Assembly (NCBI GenBank): GCA_003017855.1
Contig: PYER01000038.1
Location: 1 to 32,665, forward strand
DNA from: a filamentous cyanobacterium CCT1
GTDB taxonomy: Bacteria > Cyanobacteriota > Cyanobacteriia > Phormidesmidales > Phormidesmidaceae
Reading direction: 5' to 3'
Length of the DNA stretch: 32,665 nt
Every line of letters begins with the position of its first letter. The stretch's first letter is position 1. Under the pieces are notes generated by a model. That model was not told the DNA's origin and ran no database searches. It saw only the letters and a list, made by a program, of their open reading frames with translations. The translations under genes were made by a program, and so were the position numbers. Positions 1 to 7,784 of this stretch are shown here, piece after piece.

Positions 1-2
1 GG

Positions 3-479
3 TTGCAAGAGAAACAGGTGATTTTTCCGATTTCGCAGCGGGTGGCGGCGCTGCTCGAAGCCCAGGGCATCGTGGTGGTCATGACGCGGCAGGAGGATAC
101 CACCCTCGATCTGCAAACCAGGGCCGATATTGCCAACCGAGCCCAGGCCAACCTGTTTGTCAGCATTCACGCCAACGCCATTAGCCTCAGCCGCCCCGAT
201 GTCAACGGCATTGAGACCTACCACGCGTCAGAGAGCGGGCGACGACTGGCGGCAGCCCTCCAGGCCAGTATGCTGGCGGCGACAGGAATGCGCGATCGCG
301 GCGTCAAGCAGGCCCGTTTCTACGTGCTGCGGGCCACCACTATGCCCTCTGCCCTGGTCGAGGTGGGCTTTGTCACCGGCGCTCAGGATGCCCCCCGCCT
401 GGCCGATCCAGCCTGGCGCGAAACCATGGCTCAAGCGATCGCCAACGGCATTCTGCAATATATTCAGCAGGGGCTTTAG
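3..479 (+). CDS. N-acetylmuramoyl-L-alanine amidase (Amidase_3), 3' part
   Basis: This is the C-terminal 158 residues of a zinc-dependent cell-wall amidase that cleaves the bond between N-acetylmuramic acid and L-alanine in peptidoglycan, acting in the periplasm. The frame is open to the left edge, and the first in-frame start is an internal TTG, so the N-terminus lies outside the window. Visible family motifs are the TRQED strand-turn, the metal-binding and core segment FVSIHANA (about residues 52-59) and the catalytic-Glu block ALVEVGFVT (about 117-125). The order and spacing fit AmiC/CwlD-type Amidase_3 domains. The stop is 7 nt before the next gene, so the two are probably co-transcribed. 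The family call is firm; the cellular subtype cannot be told without the N-terminal domains. Confidence 0.9.
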   Translation: MQEKQVIFPISQRVAALLEAQGIVVVMTRQEDTTLDLQTRADIANRAQANLFVSIHANAISLSRPDVNGIETYHASESGRRLAAALQASMLAATGMRDRGVKQARFYVLRATTMPSALVEVGFVTGAQDAPRLADPAWRETMAQAIANGILQYIQQGL

Positions 480-486
480 GGGGCAG

Positions 487-1287
487 ATGGCCTACTGGTT
501 CGACGGACAGCTTTATTCAGGAACTGAGATTTCCCTGGCCGTTGACAATCCCGCCTTTCTCTACGGCGCTACGGTTTTCACCACCCTGCGGGTCTACAGC
601 AGCTGTCTCGACCATCCCCTCACCCTCTGGGCCGCCCACAAAACCCGTTTAACCCAGGCGCTACAAAGCTTTAGCTGGCTTGCCCCCGACTGGCATCAGG
701 TGCGCCAGGGCGCAGAGCTGGTGCTAAAGAACTATTCGATCCTGCGCATCACCTGTCTCCCCGATGGTCGGGCGCTGATAACTGGACGCAACCTACCCGC
801 CGATTTGGACCAGATGCAGACCCACGGCATTACCGCCTGGGTGGCTCAGGGAGACCTGTACCAGCGCCCCCTGCCCGCCTACAAAACCGGCAATTACCTC
901 GGGGCGTGGCTGGCTCTACAGGCGGCCCAGCAGCACGGGGCTCGCGAAGCCATTTTGGTCGATGCTCGAGGTCAGTGGCTCGAGACCAGCACCGGCAACC
1001 TCTGGGGCTGGGCCAACGATCAGTGGCACACTCCCGGCCTGGGGGCAGGGCTACTGCCCGGTATTGCTCGCCTGCATATTCTCAGTCATCTCAAGCAGCA
1101 GGGACAGCGGGTGAATCAATCCCCCTGGCCGCCGGGCATTGTTCAACGCTTTGAGGCCCTGGCCTACAGCAACTCAGGGGTGCAGGTGGTGCCGATTCAC
1201 ACAGTTTTGAGCGATCGCAGTAGACTGGAAATTAACCCACAGCACCCGGCCCTAGAAGCTTTGCGGGCTGCATTTTGGGAAAATTAG
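487..1287 (+). CDS. pabC: Class IV aminotransferase, aminodeoxychorismate lyase-like (PabC)
   Basis: This is a PLP-dependent fold-type IV enzyme of 266 residues. Members include 4-amino-4-deoxychorismate lyase (p-aminobenzoate/folate synthesis), branched-chain aminotransferase and D-amino-acid aminotransferase. The expected PLP lysine is in YKTGNY (Lys about 133), and the conserved glutamate is in WLETSTGNLWG (Glu about 166). The N-terminus FDGQLY and the short length suit PabC-like proteins. The frame is open back to 130, but the upstream part only overlaps the amidase, so the ATG at 487, 7 nt after the amidase stop, is chosen. The PabC assignment is by family resemblance, and another class IV specificity cannot be excluded. 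Confidence 0.82.
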   Translation: MAYWFDGQLYSGTEISLAVDNPAFLYGATVFTTLRVYSSCLDHPLTLWAAHKTRLTQALQSFSWLAPDWHQVRQGAELVLKNYSILRITCLPDGRALITGRNLPADLDQMQTHGITAWVAQGDLYQRPLPAYKTGNYLGAWLALQAAQQHGAREAILVDARGQWLETSTGNLWGWANDQWHTPGLGAGLLPGIARLHILSHLKQQGQRVNQSPWPPGIVQRFEALAYSNSGVQVVPIHTVLSDRSRLEINPQHPALEALRAAFWEN

Positions 1288-1437
1288 CGTCCAGCATCAG
1301 GAGCAGCCAATGTCCTACCGGCAAAACTCCCGTCTGGGCCCAACTCAGGTTTAGTTGGTCCATTCCGACAGATGACGTTAACATAAGTTAATATCCTTCT
1401 AATTAATACGGCTTGTTTAAGATTCAGCCTTAAAGAG

Positions 1438-1454
1438 CCGTTTCTTAGAAACGG
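1438..1454 (+). promoter_or_regulatory. Palindrome in the ftsH3 leader
   Basis: An 8-bp perfect inverted repeat (ccgtttct / agaaacgg) around a single central T lies 35 nt before the GTG start of the FtsH3-like gene. A purine-rich ribosome site (tggagg, 1473-1478) follows it. It could be an operator or a 5' UTR hairpin. It has no T-tract, so it is not a terminator. The function is inferred only. Confidence 0.4.
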
Positions 1455-1488
1455 TTCATCCCAAGAAGTTAGTGGAGGCAATAGCCCG

Positions 1489-3330
1489 GTGAACAAACGG
1501 TGGAGAAATGCAGGTTTATACGCCCTGCTGGTCGTAGTAGTAATTGCGCTAGCGACCGCTATTTTTGATGGTTCTGGTCCCGAAACCCAGACCTGGCGTT
1601 ACAGCCAGTTTCTAGACGCGGTACAAAACAACCAGATTGAGCGCGTCAGCATTAGCGCCGATCGCACCCGCGCGCGCTTTACCGACCCCGAAGGCACTGG
1701 TCAGGTGATCGTCAACCTGCCCAACGACCAGGAGCTAATCAGCACCCTGGAAACCAACAACGTCGACATCGTCGTCACGCCCCAGAGCGACGACAGCGTT
1801 TGGGTAAGGGCCTTTAGCACCCTGCTGATCCCAATTTTGCTGCTGGGGGTGCTGTTCTTTGTGCTGCGCCGGGCTCAGAGCGGCCCTGGCAACCAGGCCA
1901 TGAACTTTGGCAAGTCAAAGGCGCGGGTGCAGATGGAGCCCCAGACCCAGGTCACCTTTGGCGATGTGGCCGGTATTGAGCAGGCCAAGCTAGAGCTGAC
2001 TGAGGTCGTTGACTTCCTCAAGAATGCCGATCGCTTTACCGCTGTCGGTGCCAAAATTCCTAAGGGCGTGCTGCTAGTCGGCCCTCCCGGTACCGGTAAA
2101 ACCCTGCTGGCCAAGGCCGTTGCGGGCGAAGCGGGCGTGCCCTTCTTCTCCATCTCTGGTTCTGAGTTTGTTGAAATGTTTGTGGGTGTTGGTGCCTCGC
2201 GGGTGCGCGACTTGTTCGAGCAGGCCAAGGCCAACGCTCCCTGTATTGTGTTTATCGACGAGATTGACGCCGTGGGTCGTCAGCGGGGTGCAGGCCTCGG
2301 CGGCGGCAACGACGAGCGCGAGCAGACCCTCAACCAGCTGCTGACCGAGATGGATGGTTTTGAGGGCAATACCGGCATCATTATTATTGCGGCCACCAAC
2401 CGTCCTGACGTACTCGATGCAGCCCTGCTGCGCCCTGGTCGTTTTGACCGCCAGGTAGTGGTCGATCGCCCTGACTACGCTGGTCGCCTCGAAATTCTCA
2501 ACGTTCACTCCCGCGGCAAAACCTTCTCTAAAGATGTCGATCTGCAGAAGATTGCCCGTCGTACCCCTGGCTTTACCGGGGCCGACCTGTCGAACCTGCT
2601 GAATGAGGCCGCTATTCTCGCCGCTCGACGCAACCTGACCGAAATCTCAATGGACGAGGTCAACGATGCGATCGATCGCGTTTTGGCCGGCCCTGAGAAG
2701 AAAGACCGCGTCATGAGCGAAAAGCGCAAAGAGCTGGTTGCTTACCACGAAGCTGGTCACGCCTTGGTCGGTGCGCTTATGCCTGACTACGACCCAGTGC
2801 AGAAAATCAGCATCATCCCTCGCGGTCGTGCCGGTGGTTTGACCTGGTTCACGCCCAGCGAAGATCGCCTAGAGTCGGGTTTGTACTCCCGTTCCTACCT
2901 GCAGAATCAGATGGCTGTCGCCCTCGGTGGCCGCATCGCCGAAGAGATCATCTTTGGTGAGGAAGAAGTTACAACTGGCGCATCCAACGACCTGCAGCAG
3001 GTGGCTCGCGTCGCCCGCCAGATGGTCACCCGCTTTGGCATGAGCGACAAGCTCGGGCCGGTGGCCCTCGGTCGTCAGCAGGGCAACATGTTCCTGGGCC
3101 GCGATATTGCCGCCGAGCGCGACTTCTCTGAAGAAACCGCCGCCACCATCGACGCCGAAGTGCGTGGACTGGTTGATCAGGCCTACACCCGCGCCAAGCA
3201 GGTGCTGACCAAGAACCGCCACGTGCTCGATCAGCTAGCTACGATGCTGGTTGACAAAGAAACCGTGGATTCGGAAGAGCTGCAACAACTGCTGGCCACC
3301 AACGATGTCAGCATGGCGTCGATTGTGTAG
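1489..3330 (+). CDS. ftsH3: FtsH3-like membrane AAA+ zinc protease
   Basis: This is an ATP-dependent membrane metalloprotease that extracts and degrades membrane proteins. In cyanobacteria the FtsH3 type pairs with FtsH2 in photosystem II repair or with FtsH1 in the cytoplasmic membrane. It has 613 residues: a first membrane segment at about 9-26, an extracytoplasmic domain to about 105, a second segment at about 108-127, Walker A GPPGTGKT at 198-205, Walker B IVFIDEID at 253-260, an SRH region with RPGRFDRQ near 315, and the zinc site HEAGH at 420-424. The N-terminus ([14 protein letters not shown]) and the overall sequence closely resemble Synechocystis Slr1604 (FtsH3) as I recall it. The GTG start is supported by ggagg about 10 nt upstream and by this N-terminal match. 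It ends at a strong hairpin. Confidence 0.95.
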   Translation: MNKRWRNAGLYALLVVVVIALATAIFDGSGPETQTWRYSQFLDAVQNNQIERVSISADRTRARFTDPEGTGQVIVNLPNDQELISTLETNNVDIVVTPQSDDSVWVRAFSTLLIPILLLGVLFFVLRRAQSGPGNQAMNFGKSKARVQMEPQTQVTFGDVAGIEQAKLELTEVVDFLKNADRFTAVGAKIPKGVLLVGPPGTGKTLLAKAVAGEAGVPFFSISGSEFVEMFVGVGASRVRDLFEQAKANAPCIVFIDEIDAVGRQRGAGLGGGNDEREQTLNQLLTEMDGFEGNTGIIIIAATNRPDVLDAALLRPGRFDRQVVVDRPDYAGRLEILNVHSRGKTFSKDVDLQKIARRTPGFTGADLSNLLNEAAILAARRNLTEISMDEVNDAIDRVLAGPEKKDRVMSEKRKELVAYHEAGHALVGALMPDYDPVQKISIIPRGRAGGLTWFTPSEDRLESGLYSRSYLQNQMAVALGGRIAEEIIFGEEEVTTGASNDLQQVARVARQMVTRFGMSDKLGPVALGRQQGNMFLGRDIAAERDFSEETAATIDAEVRGLVDQAYTRAKQVLTKNRHVLDQLATMLVDKETVDSEELQQLLATNDVSMASIV

Positions 3331-3355
3331 TTCAGATTAGAACCTGCTTTGTCCA

Positions 3356-3392
3356 CGAAAAAGGGGATGTCTACTGGGCATCCCCTTTTTCG
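3356..3392. terminator. Bidirectional terminator between ftsH3 and the Nif3 gene
   Basis: A perfect 14-bp stem (arms 3356-3369 and 3379-3392) with a 9-nt loop ends in T5 read on the plus strand and in the equivalent T5 on the minus strand. It lies 26 nt after the ftsH3 stop and 23 nt from the stop of the convergent Nif3-family gene, so it can serve both. Confidence 0.9.
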
Positions 3393-3414
3393 TAAGTAGG
3401 AGTTGTAGGCGACC

Positions 3415-4224
3415 TCAGCCCCAAAACTGGCGAAAGTCTTCATCCTGGTCGCTGAGCTGCGCCCAGGGGGCACCCCACTGCCGCACAATCTCAACCAGGC
3501 GATCGCAGGCGGGGCGTTCGGTAGCGTAGTGGCCCGCATCAATGAGCACGATACCGCGATCGCGCCCTTCCTGAAACTGGTGAAACTTGCAGTCGGAGGT
3601 CAGGTAGGCCTGGGCTCCAGTCTTGGCTACCGCCGCCATAAAGCTGGCTCCAGCCCCGCCTAAAACCGCCAGTCGATCAATTTTTTGGCTCAGGTCAGCC
3701 GCAGGCGAGTAGATCACGCGCGGCGGCGAGAGCTTGGCCTGAATGAGATCTAGCAGCTCTTTTAGACTCATTGCCGGGGTCAGGTCGCCCACCCGCCCGT
3801 AGCCCAACCCGGCCTGGGTCGGCACCACGGGTTCTGAATTTTGCAGGTGCAGCACCTGAGCCAGCAGGTCGGCGGTGCCGTCTTGCACCTGGTCAAAATT
3901 GGTGTGGGCAGTGTAGATGCCAATGCCGTGGGCGATCGCCTGCTGCACCATATCCCCCACCGGGTCGCCCTGGGTGACGGCCTTAAGCGGGCTGAAAATC
4001 AGCGGGTGGTGGGCCAAAATCAGGTTGACGCCTGTGCCCTGCTCGCGCAGTTTGAGGGCTTCGGCCATGACTGTCAGGGTTGGGGTGAGGCAGACCAGCA
4101 CCTGGGCAGGCTGGTCAAGAATGCCGGGCTGCACCTGCCAGCCGCAGTTGTCCCAGCTTTCCTGCCAGGCAGGGTTGGCCCAGGCTTCAAGTTTGGAGAT
4201 GAGGTCTGCGATCGCAAGTGCCAT
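3415..4224 (-). CDS. Nif3-like dinuclear metal centre protein
   Basis: This 269-residue protein belongs to the NIF3/YbgI family (often labelled GTP cyclohydrolase I type 2). These proteins form a hexameric toroid with a two-metal site in each subunit, and their cellular role is still unsettled. Family marks are the N-terminal SWDNCGWQV, the metal-binding LAHHPLIFSPLK (about 70-81), TAHTNFD, and the C-terminal LIDAGHYATE, which supplies the remaining His and Glu ligands. This is the short form, without the inserted PII-like domain found in some bacteria. The ATG at 4222-4224 gives the expected N-terminus. It is convergent to ftsH3, and its own promoter must lie in 4225-4460, where I see no clear box. 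Confidence 0.9.
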   Translation of the reverse strand: MALAIADLISKLEAWANPAWQESWDNCGWQVQPGILDQPAQVLVCLTPTLTVMAEALKLREQGTGVNLILAHHPLIFSPLKAVTQGDPVGDMVQQAIAHGIGIYTAHTNFDQVQDGTADLLAQVLHLQNSEPVVPTQAGLGYGRVGDLTPAMSLKELLDLIQAKLSPPRVIYSPAADLSQKIDRLAVLGGAGASFMAAVAKTGAQAYLTSDCKFHQFQEGRDRGIVLIDAGHYATERPACDRLVEIVRQWGAPWAQLSDQDEDFRQFWG

Positions 4225-4460
4225 AGAAAAAGAAAATACCGCTGGACAGAGCAGCTAAGGTTGAGAGAAAACTCTCTTAGTGTACCGTGCTACCCCCGGC
4301 CAACGGCATGGGTCAGTTTTGTTTTAGGCGTCGCCGGTTATACGGTCTTCATTAGAAACCCCTGGGCGATAGCTACATACCAGTTCACTAGCCTAGTCTT
4401 GGCTAAAGACAAAAAGTATTGCCTTCAGCGAATTGGCCAGCGCTCTAAAAGGTCAGCCTC

Positions 4461-4802
4461 TTAGTTGACGATGTTGCTGAGGGCGTCCTTGATTTTATCC
4501 ATGGGTGCCGTAGCCTGGTCGGAGTTTTCCGGCCGATTCATCTGGTGGGTATCGGCATTCTGCTGTACTTCGTTTAGGCCTTTGTTAGCGCGATCGATCA
4601 TCTTGTCGCCATCAAGGGCATTTTCGGGCCGTACAGACTTTTCAGCTTCACTGTAGATGCCGTTGAGCGGTGCGGTACCTTCGTCTGGACGGCTAGGGGT
4701 GCTGCTGTTAGCCAGAGCCGCAGGGGTGGCAGTTAACAAGACCAGTACGCAGGCCAACGCGATCGCAGCCTTACGAACCCAAGACAAAGCAAAAGATTTC
4801 AT
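4461..4802 (-). CDS. Small exported protein of unknown function
   Basis: I do not recognise a named family with certainty. The 113-residue product begins with a basic, then hydrophobic, Sec-type signal (KAAIALACVLVLLTATPAALA), with a likely cleavage after ALA near residue 30. The mature part is short, hydrophilic and rich in Asn, Asp, Glu and Lys. It has two similar blocks, EGTAPLNGIYSEAEKS and QATAPMDKIKDALSN. It resembles small cyanobacterial lumenal or periplasmic proteins sometimes labelled low-temperature-induced, but that is memory-based. Two adjacent ATGs at 4805 and 4802 follow aggaga (4809-4814); the second has better spacing. An open frame continues to 4883 but would bury the signal peptide. 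Confidence 0.65.
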   Translation of the reverse strand: MKSFALSWVRKAAIALACVLVLLTATPAALANSSTPSRPDEGTAPLNGIYSEAEKSVRPENALDGDKMIDRANKGLNEVQQNADTHQMNRPENSDQATAPMDKIKDALSNIVN

Positions 4803-5010
4803 CATCAGTCTCCTAATCGGAAGAGAAGTTGGCCCTGATAGAGGCAAGCGTTGTGTAGCAACGGCTGCGGGCCAGAGCTTCACCTTTTTACCGGTTTTTC
4901 CCCCGGTCGTGAATCGTTCTTCAGAAGTAGAAGCAGGGTATAGATTTTGAAGAGATGGGTCTTTCTAAGGAGAGAGAGGCCCGCAAAATAGGGGGTTTAC
5001 GCGAAACGTA
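4803..5010. other. Gene-free stretch upstream of the small exported protein
   Basis: Together with the hairpin at 5011-5046 and the following bases, this forms a gap of about 375 nt before the second ftsH stop. It must contain the promoter of the small exported-protein gene on the minus strand. I see no convincing -35/-10 pair, open frame or RNA gene. Confidence 0.5.
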
Positions 5011-5046
5011 ACAGCACCGCCTACGTTAGATCGTAAGCGGTGCTGT
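5011..5046 (-). terminator. Terminator-like inverted repeat after the second ftsH
   Basis: Arms 5011-5025 and 5032-5046 pair over 15 bp with one mismatch around a 6-nt loop. It lies about 130 nt beyond the ftsH stop on the minus strand. The flanking T content is poor, so it may be a processed 3' end or a weak terminator rather than a classical one. Confidence 0.5.
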
Positions 5047-5178
5047 CAACCACAGCGGCTGAGATTAGCAACAGACAGCAGGGTTCTACAGCCAAAGTGG
5101 CAGCCTAGACTTCTCGGGATGCATTGCGGCGCGTTGGATAACACCCTACGACAGCTAATGCTTAGCTTTGACGCTGCA

Positions 5179-7083
5179 CTAGCCAGCTTTGACAAGGAAC
5201 TTTTCAGGAATCTGAGTGTACTGACTGACAATCTGGCGAAACTCTTCGCCATCGACCGTTTCGCGCTCCAGCAGCACATCCACCAGGTGATCCATCAAAA
5301 CCCGATGTTCGCGCAGCAGGGTGCGGGCGCGATCGAGGCAATTCAGGGCAATACCGCGCACCTGAGCGTCAATTTTGCTGGCCATTTCCTCCGATACCTC
5401 GTTGCGGGGCATCAGGTTGCGGCCCAGGAAGACCTGGTTATCCATGCTCTCCAGGGCCACGGGGCCAAGCTCAGACATGCCGTAGAGGGTCACCATCTGA
5501 CGGGCCAGGTTGGTGACCTGCTGAATGTCGCCACTGGCTCCGGTGGAGGTTTCGTCGTCGCCAAAGACTTCGGCCTCGGCGGCAAAGCCCCCCAGCGCTA
5601 CAGTAATGCGATCGATCAGCCAGTTGCGGGTGTAGAGACCGCTGTCGATGATGTCTTCATTGGGCAGCGACTGGGTAAAGCCTTCTACCCCGCCCGATCG
5701 CGGAATAATCGTCACCTTGTTCAGCTCGTCGGAGTGGGTGAGCAGGGTGGTGAGCAGGGCGTGGCCGACCTCATGGTAAGCGGTCATGCGCTTGCGGCTG
5801 CTGTCGAGCAGCGGAGTGAGGCTGAGACCAATGGTAATGCGATCGATCGCATCTTCAATCTCGACCATGCCCATCGCGTCTTTGCGGCGACGGGCGGTGA
5901 GAATGGCGGCCTCATTCAGCAGGTTGGCCAGCTCTGCCCCCGAAAATCCAGGAGTGCGGCGCGCCACGGCGGCCAGTGAAACCTCGGGCTCAATCTTCTT
6001 GTTGCGGGCGTGAACCTCTAAAATCGACAGCCGCCCTTTGTAAGTGGGCAAATCAACCACCACCTGGCGGTCAAACCGGCCCGGCCGCAGCAGCGCCATG
6101 TCCAGCACATCGACCCGGTTGGTGGCCGCAATCACGATAATGCCGCTGTTGCCCTCAAAGCCATCCATCTCGGTGAGCAGCTGGTTGAGGGTCTGCTCAC
6201 GCTCGTCGTTGCCGCCGCCAATGCCCGCACCCCGCTGGCGACCGACGGCATCAATTTCATCGATAAAGACAATACAGGGGGCGTTCTCTTTAGCTTTACG
6301 AAATAGGTCGCGCACGCGGGAAGCGCCGACGCCGACAAACATTTCGACAAATTCTGAGCCCGAAATGCTGAAGAAGGGAACGCTGGCTTCACCCGCGATC
6401 GCCTTAGCCAGCAGGGTTTTACCCGTACCGGGCTGACCAATCAGCAGCACGCCTTTGGGAATGCGGGCGCCAATGGCGGTAAATTTCTCCGGACTTTTCA
6501 GAAAGGACACTACCTCTTGCAGTTCTTCCTTCGCCTCTTCGATGCCCGCCACATCGTCAAACACAACGCCAGTCTTGGCTTCCATTTGAAAGCGTGCCTT
6601 TGACTTGCCAAAGCTCATGGCGTTACCGGCCCCCGACGCCGATCGCCGCAGCAGCATCAGCAAACCAAAGATCAAAATGAGGGCCAGCAGCGAGTTGGTG
6701 GCTAACCAGGCCAGCGCTCCACTGCCCGACGAATCGCGAATTTCAACATCGACATCGTTGGCCCGCAGGCGGCGAATCAACTCGGCATTGCGCTCGCCCG
6801 AAAATAGGGCCACCTGCTGGGGTTCGGCGTCTTCGGCATCGCCCTCTAGCGTCACGTAGGCAATGCCCCGCGTTTCGTCTAGGTCAACCTGCTCCACCTC
6901 GCCCTGCTCAATTTTTTCTAAAAACTGACCGTAGGTGAGCCCTTCAGCTTCAGTCCCAGCTTGGGCCAGGGCAGGGGGCAGCGGCATCAGGCTTTGCAGC
7001 AGAACCCAGCCAACCGTTACCAAACCGGTGGCGGCGGCACCAGCGCGAGGGGACTTTTGCTGACTAAAAAAACGTGGGGACAT
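5179..7083 (-). CDS. ftsH: FtsH protease of the FtsH2/FtsH4 type
   Basis: This is a second membrane-bound AAA+ zinc protease, of 634 residues. The N-terminus has a membrane or signal-like stretch (about 17-40, ending ALAQA), then an extracytoplasmic domain and a second membrane segment at about 126-146. Walker A reads GQPGTGKT (216-223), with Gln where almost all FtsH have Pro. Walker B IVFIDEID is at 271-278 and the zinc motif HEVGH at 437-441, with the third-ligand Asp in TGASGD near 519. HEVGH and [19 protein letters not shown] suggest the FtsH2/FtsH4 clade, more likely FtsH4, but this needs a tree. FtsH2 works with FtsH3 in photosystem II repair, while FtsH4 acts in photosystem biogenesis. 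The ATG at 7083 is the only sensible start. Confidence 0.92.
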   Translation of the reverse strand: MSPRFFSQQKSPRAGAAATGLVTVGWVLLQSLMPLPPALAQAGTEAEGLTYGQFLEKIEQGEVEQVDLDETRGIAYVTLEGDAEDAEPQQVALFSGERNAELIRRLRANDVDVEIRDSSGSGALAWLATNSLLALILIFGLLMLLRRSASGAGNAMSFGKSKARFQMEAKTGVVFDDVAGIEEAKEELQEVVSFLKSPEKFTAIGARIPKGVLLIGQPGTGKTLLAKAIAGEASVPFFSISGSEFVEMFVGVGASRVRDLFRKAKENAPCIVFIDEIDAVGRQRGAGIGGGNDEREQTLNQLLTEMDGFEGNSGIIVIAATNRVDVLDMALLRPGRFDRQVVVDLPTYKGRLSILEVHARNKKIEPEVSLAAVARRTPGFSGAELANLLNEAAILTARRRKDAMGMVEIEDAIDRITIGLSLTPLLDSSRKRMTAYHEVGHALLTTLLTHSDELNKVTIIPRSGGVEGFTQSLPNEDIIDSGLYTRNWLIDRITVALGGFAAEAEVFGDDETSTGASGDIQQVTNLARQMVTLYGMSELGPVALESMDNQVFLGRNLMPRNEVSEEMASKIDAQVRGIALNCLDRARTLLREHRVLMDHLVDVLLERETVDGEEFRQIVSQYTQIPEKFLVKAG

Positions 7084-7193
7084 AGACGGTTAACTCGGCG
7101 AGACTATACCCAGGGCTAGTATCTTCAGATACCGGATAGGCTTTTCATTAGTCTAACCCTCCGGTTCTGAAATGACCGCCCTGCCTAAAAACT

Positions 7194-7238
7194 AAACTAT
7201 TGAGGCCAGGATAACTATCCTGGCCTCAATAGTTTTTT
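7194..7238. terminator. Strong terminator between tRNA-Asp and ftsH
   Basis: A perfect 19-bp stem (arms 7194-7212 and 7217-7235, 4-nt loop) runs into T6 on the plus strand (7233-7238) and into a T-rich run on the minus strand. No plus-strand gene precedes it. It most likely ends the minus-strand tRNA-Asp transcript and keeps it out of ftsH. Confidence 0.85.
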
Positions 7239-7247
7239 AATTTATCA

Positions 7248-7328
7248 ACGGGCCTGACGGGATTCGTAGGCGCAGCCTGGGCGTTGCCCATACCCGCAAC
7301 TACCGACGGAACGACGGAAGTTGCGGGT
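7248..7328 (-). pseudogene. Decayed copy of the tRNA-Asp 3' half
   Basis: The 19 bases at 7248-7266 are identical to 7344-7362, the 3' end of the real tRNA-Asp including its T loop. A 24-nt insertion (7267-7290) contains a small hairpin at 7278-7290. After it, homology resumes at acccgcaact (7292-7301), matching the T-stem and variable region. A further 14-nt exact copy in opposite orientation lies at 7315-7328 and matches the complement of 7364-7377. This is a rearranged fragment, not a functional tRNA. It may be an old tandem duplication or an attachment-site remnant. Confidence 0.65.
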
Positions 7329-7344
7329 GGACTTGGAACTAAAA

Positions 7345-7418
7345 CGGGCCTGACGGGATTCGAACCCGCAACTTCCGCCGTGACAGGGCGGTGCTCTAAC
7401 CAATTGAACTACAGGCCC
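7345..7418 (-). tRNA. trnD-GTC: tRNA-Asp (anticodon GTC)
   Basis: The 74-nt cloverleaf is read on the minus strand. The acceptor stem is gggcctg/caggccc with discriminator G. The D arm is gttc...gagc, the anticodon stem ccgcc/ggcgg with loop ctGTCac (anticodon at 7382-7384), and the T arm gcggg-ttcgaat-cccgt. No CCA is encoded. Anticodon GTC reads GAC/GAT aspartate codons. It stands alone, with a TTGACA promoter box upstream and a strong terminator downstream. Confidence 0.97.
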
Positions 7419-7433
7419 TTGCGTTGGGCGATC

Positions 7434-7465
7434 TCTATATTGCGTCCTGGGGGGGCTTTTGTCAA
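7434..7465 (-). promoter_or_regulatory. Probable tRNA-Asp promoter
   Basis: On the minus strand a perfect TTGACA lies at 7465-7460. It is followed after 18-20 nt by an A+T patch (AATATAGA, 7441-7434) suitable as a -10 region, about 16 nt before the tRNA 5' end. The spacing is slightly long and the -10 is weak, so the boundaries are approximate. Confidence 0.45.
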
Positions 7466-7494
7466 TCAAACAACAATTTTTTTCTCAGCCCCAA

Positions 7495-7782
7495 TTATTC
7501 CAAAAACTGAAGCACCGTCACTGTGGGGGAGGGCAGGTGCTCATAGCGGCTGGCGGTGGCTTCAATCTGGCGTAGCTGCCCCAAAGCCAGGCCGCAGGGC
7601 ATACCGTACTTCGCCTGCACGCGATCGCTGGCAATGGTCAGAACGGTGCGCGATCGCGCCACAAAGTCAGTCAGGGGATAGGTCGTAGCCGGGGCGAAGT
7701 AGTCCTTGACCACCAGGGAGGGGGAGTAGCAGGTGTCTTGGCTGCCATCAGGCCACTGGATTTGGAAGCGAATTTCGGGCAT
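7495..7782 (-). CDS. MSMEG_0570-family nitrogen starvation response protein
   Basis: This 95-residue cytosolic protein has the pattern of the MSMEG_0570 family: MPE(I/M)RFxxxWPDGS at the start, then CYSPSLVVKDYF, a middle segment FVARSRTVLTIASDRVQAKYG, and a C-terminal TVTVLQFLE. Family members usually sit in a nitrilase-centred gene cluster (Nit1-type) and have been linked to nitrogen starvation in mycobacteria. Their biochemical role is unknown. Here no nitrilase or other cluster member is in view. It begins 2 nt after the stop of the upstream binding-protein gene, so the two should be co-transcribed. The ATG at 7782 matches the usual family N-terminus. Confidence 0.8.
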   Translation of the reverse strand: MPEIRFQIQWPDGSQDTCYSPSLVVKDYFAPATTYPLTDFVARSRTVLTIASDRVQAKYGMPCGLALGQLRQIEATASRYEHLPSPTVTVLQFLE

Positions 7783-7784
7783 GG

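Noticed and set aside
130-486. Upstream extension of the class IV aminotransferase frame
   Set aside because: It overlaps the well-supported amidase frame and has no family similarity; the ATG at 487 gives the proper N-terminus.
3841-4464. Long plus-strand frame opposite the Nif3-family gene
   Set aside because: It is a shadow of the Nif3 coding strand and then runs into non-coding bases; no recognisable protein features.
5119-5979. 286-codon plus-strand frame opposite the second ftsH
   Set aside because: It lies antisense to conserved FtsH coding sequence and has no domain features of its own.
7245-7469. Minus-strand frame over the tRNA-Asp gene
   Set aside because: It reads through the tRNA itself (the familiar spurious [12 protein letters not shown]-type product), so it is not a protein gene.
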